This document shows positions 4,162 to 5,618 of a DNA stretch of 5,618 nucleotides, in pieces. The DNA lies in contig CAZECR010000044.1 in the NCBI GenBank assembly GCA_964510495.1, positions 1 to 5,618 of the forward strand. Reading direction: 5' to 3'. Source of the DNA: CAZECR01 sp964510495. Lineage in GTDB: Bacteria; Patescibacteriota; Patescibacteriia; Magasanikbacterales; GWA2-37-8. The notes beneath the pieces are model-generated. The model saw only the letters and a list, made by a program, of their open reading frames with translations. It searched no databases and was not told the DNA's origin. Numbering within the stretch: position 1 is the first letter of the stretch; every line of letters begins with the position of its first letter. Made by a program: the position numbers and the translations under genes.

Positions 4162-5618
4162 TTACTTAGTGCCTTCAATCTGGTGGTACCCCGTACCAAC
4201 TGGAATAAGGCGACCGATGATAACGTTTTCTTTGAGACCATCAAGGTAGTCAATTTTACCCGTTGTAGCAGTGTTAATAAGCACACGAGCAGTTTCCTGG
4301 AACGAAGCAGCCGAGAGGAAGCTCTGGGTCGAGAGCGCAACACGAGAAACACCAAGTAAGAGTTCACGACCAATGGCGAGTTTGCCACCGGTTTTCTTAG
4401 TTTGGCGGTTACCGATTTCAAGCTGCGCTTTTTCCACAATTTCACCAGGCAAGAGTTCGGTGTCTCCTGCGTCTTCGACGTACACACGGCTAAACATCTG
4501 ACGGATGATAAGTTCAACGTGTTTGTCGTTAACTTTCTGACCTTGAGAGGAGTAAATATTTTGTACTTCTTCAAGGATATAGCGCTGTACTGCAGGGCGA
4601 CCCTTGAGTTCAAAGAGTTCTTGGAGGTGGATAGAGCCGTCAGTCAAGCGATCGCCTTTTTCAACCATGTCACCATTCTTTGGGTAGATCTTATAGCCCA
4701 TTGGGATAACATGTTCGTGCACGCGAGGTCCTTCGTAGCTGAGGGTAATCGTATTTTTAGCTACTTTTACCTGGCCAGCATACTTCGCTTTCACTTCTTC
4801 GCCAGAGGAGCCAATGACTGCAAGCGTAGCGTCAGCCGCAACACGATCTCCATCTTTGACCAGCACTTCGTCACTAGATTTTGTTTTAATTTTCATTTCT
4901 TCCATACCTTCGAAGTGGACCTTAACAATCTTCTGACCACTGCGACCTTCGAAGATTTTCTTACCCGTAGGACCAATCACGATCTTACCATCCGCATCTT
5001 CGATTTCAATTTTACCAGTAACAGCGGCGAGGAAGGCCTGGTGTTTTGGACTACGAACTTCAAACAATTCTTCTACACGAGGCAAACCTTGCGTGATATC
5101 TGCTCCCGCAACACCACCGGAGTGGAAGGTACGAAGCGTCAGCTGTGTACCCGGTTCACCGATAGACTGCGCGGCAATAACACCGACAGCGGAACCGAAT
5201 TCAACTGGTTTGTTCTGGGCAAGGTCAAAGCCATAACACTTGCGGCAAACACCTTTTGGTAATTTGCACTGCAAGAGACTGCGCACATGCACCGATGGAA
5301 TTTGGAGGCGTTCAACTGCGCGAGTTGCTTCGTCGTCAATAGCGTCGCCAGCTTTAACTAGTACTTTGCCGTCATGCGTAAGATCGCTCAGGATATAGCG
5401 ACCCCAAACACGAGCAGAAAGTTTTTCACCCATTTCTTTGGATTGTTCGATCGTAAAGACTTCACCGTTTTTGTCACCGCAGTCTTCTTCGATAATAACG
5501 ACGTCTTGCGACACATCAACTAAGCGGCGAGTGAGATATCCAGCGTTTGCAGTACGAAGCGCTGAGTCAGACAAACCTTTACGGGTACCGTGACTCGAGA
5601 TAAAGAATTCAAGTACAT
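4162..5618 (-). CDS. rpoC: DNA-directed RNA polymerase subunit beta' (C-terminal part; 5' end outside window)
   Basis: The largest catalytic subunit of bacterial RNA polymerase; 484 codons are visible, from inside the bridge helix to the TAA at 4164-4162. Visible residues 1-35 (VLEFFISSHGTRKGLSD..., then ALRTANAGYLTRRLVDVSQD) are the bridge-helix end and following conserved block. C46, C117, C124 and C127 are the four ligands of the second zinc site. EPGTQLTLRTFHSGG (154-168) is the trigger loop; it continues directly into PRVEELFEVRSPK, so the large SI3 insertion of Escherichia coli is absent. The jaw region after this is longer than I expect for RpoC without SI3, with two similar barrel-like segments (near 251-273 and 310-327). 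RQMFSRVYVEDAGDTELLPGE and the SFLSAASFQETARVL block (432-446) are standard, and the end is RLIPVGTGYHQIEGTK. The frame is open and continuous to the right edge. rpoB would normally lie upstream, outside the window. No Shine-Dalgarno or start is visible. Confidence 0.98.
   Translation of the reverse strand, partial: VLEFFISSHGTRKGLSDSALRTANAGYLTRRLVDVSQDVVIIEEDCGDKNGEVFTIEQSKEMGEKLSARVWGRYILSDLTHDGKVLVKAGDAIDDEATRAVERLQIPSVHVRSLLQCKLPKGVCRKCYGFDLAQNKPVEFGSAVGVIAAQSIGEPGTQLTLRTFHSGGVAGADITQGLPRVEELFEVRSPKHQAFLAAVTGKIEIEDADGKIVIGPTGKKIFEGRSGQKIVKVHFEGMEEMKIKTKSSDEVLVKDGDRVAADATLAVIGSSGEEVKAKYAGQVKVAKNTITLSYEGPRVHEHVIPMGYKIYPKNGDMVEKGDRLTDGSIHLQELFELKGRPAVQRYILEEVQNIYSSQGQKVNDKHVELIIRQMFSRVYVEDAGDTELLPGEIVEKAQLEIGNRQTKKTGGKLAIGRELLLGVSRVALSTQSFLSAASFQETARVLINTATTGKIDYLDGLKENVIIGRLIPVGTGYHQIEGTK

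Noticed and set aside
4110..4613. Minus-strand frame of 167 codons in another phase of rpoC
   Set aside because: It overlaps the conserved RpoC C-terminus and crosses the terminator; no start signals or domain are visible.
4402..5262. Plus-strand frame of 286 codons antisense to rpoC
   Set aside because: It lies wholly opposite the highly conserved rpoC reading frame. The Phe-rich translation is the typical antisense shadow of Glu/Lys-rich coding sequence.

Overview
The window looks like a chromosomal piece of a Candidate Phyla Radiation (Patescibacteria) genome, most plausibly of the Parcubacteria side. Three things suggest this: the style of the RpoC C-terminus, a membrane-anchored protein with the CGKPVIYLYP-type C-terminal domain that I associate with Parcubacteria-like genomes, and a short-gene, monocistronic layout. 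This placement comes from memory of the families and is an inference. Nothing indicates a recoded UGA.

All four genes lie on the minus strand, so transcription runs from right to left. (1) 5618-4162 is the C-terminal 484 codons of rpoC (RNA polymerase beta'), entering the window inside the bridge helix and ending at a strong intrinsic terminator (4118-4152). (2) 4046-3498 is a small, GC-rich gene for an exported, six-cysteine protein that I do not recognise. It has a well-formed promoter and the only clear Shine-Dalgarno sequence in the window. Behind it lie about 200 bp holding a three-tier nested inverted repeat (3403-3462) and a terminator-like hairpin (3361-3386). (3) 3296-1572 is a 574-residue single-pass membrane protein of unknown function, with its own candidate promoter and a clean terminator (1524-1557). 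(4) 1493-1 is a 5'-complete, 3'-truncated gene for a membrane-anchored two-domain protein: a MEMO-like (AmmeMemoRadiSam system protein B-like) domain followed by a CapA/PGA_cap-like domain. This gene runs off the left edge and is easy to miss because no stop codon is present in the window.

Apart from rpoC, the three genes all encode predicted envelope-facing or exported proteins. Terminators or hairpins separate every pair of genes, so they are probably separate transcripts rather than an operon. I see no mobile element, CRISPR array, tRNA or rRNA. The most interesting points are the cysteine-free MEMO-CapA fusion, the compositionally foreign six-cysteine gene, the nested hairpin that pairs a perfect SD-like sequence with a CCTCCT tract, and an apparent duplicated barrel-like segment in the RpoC jaw.
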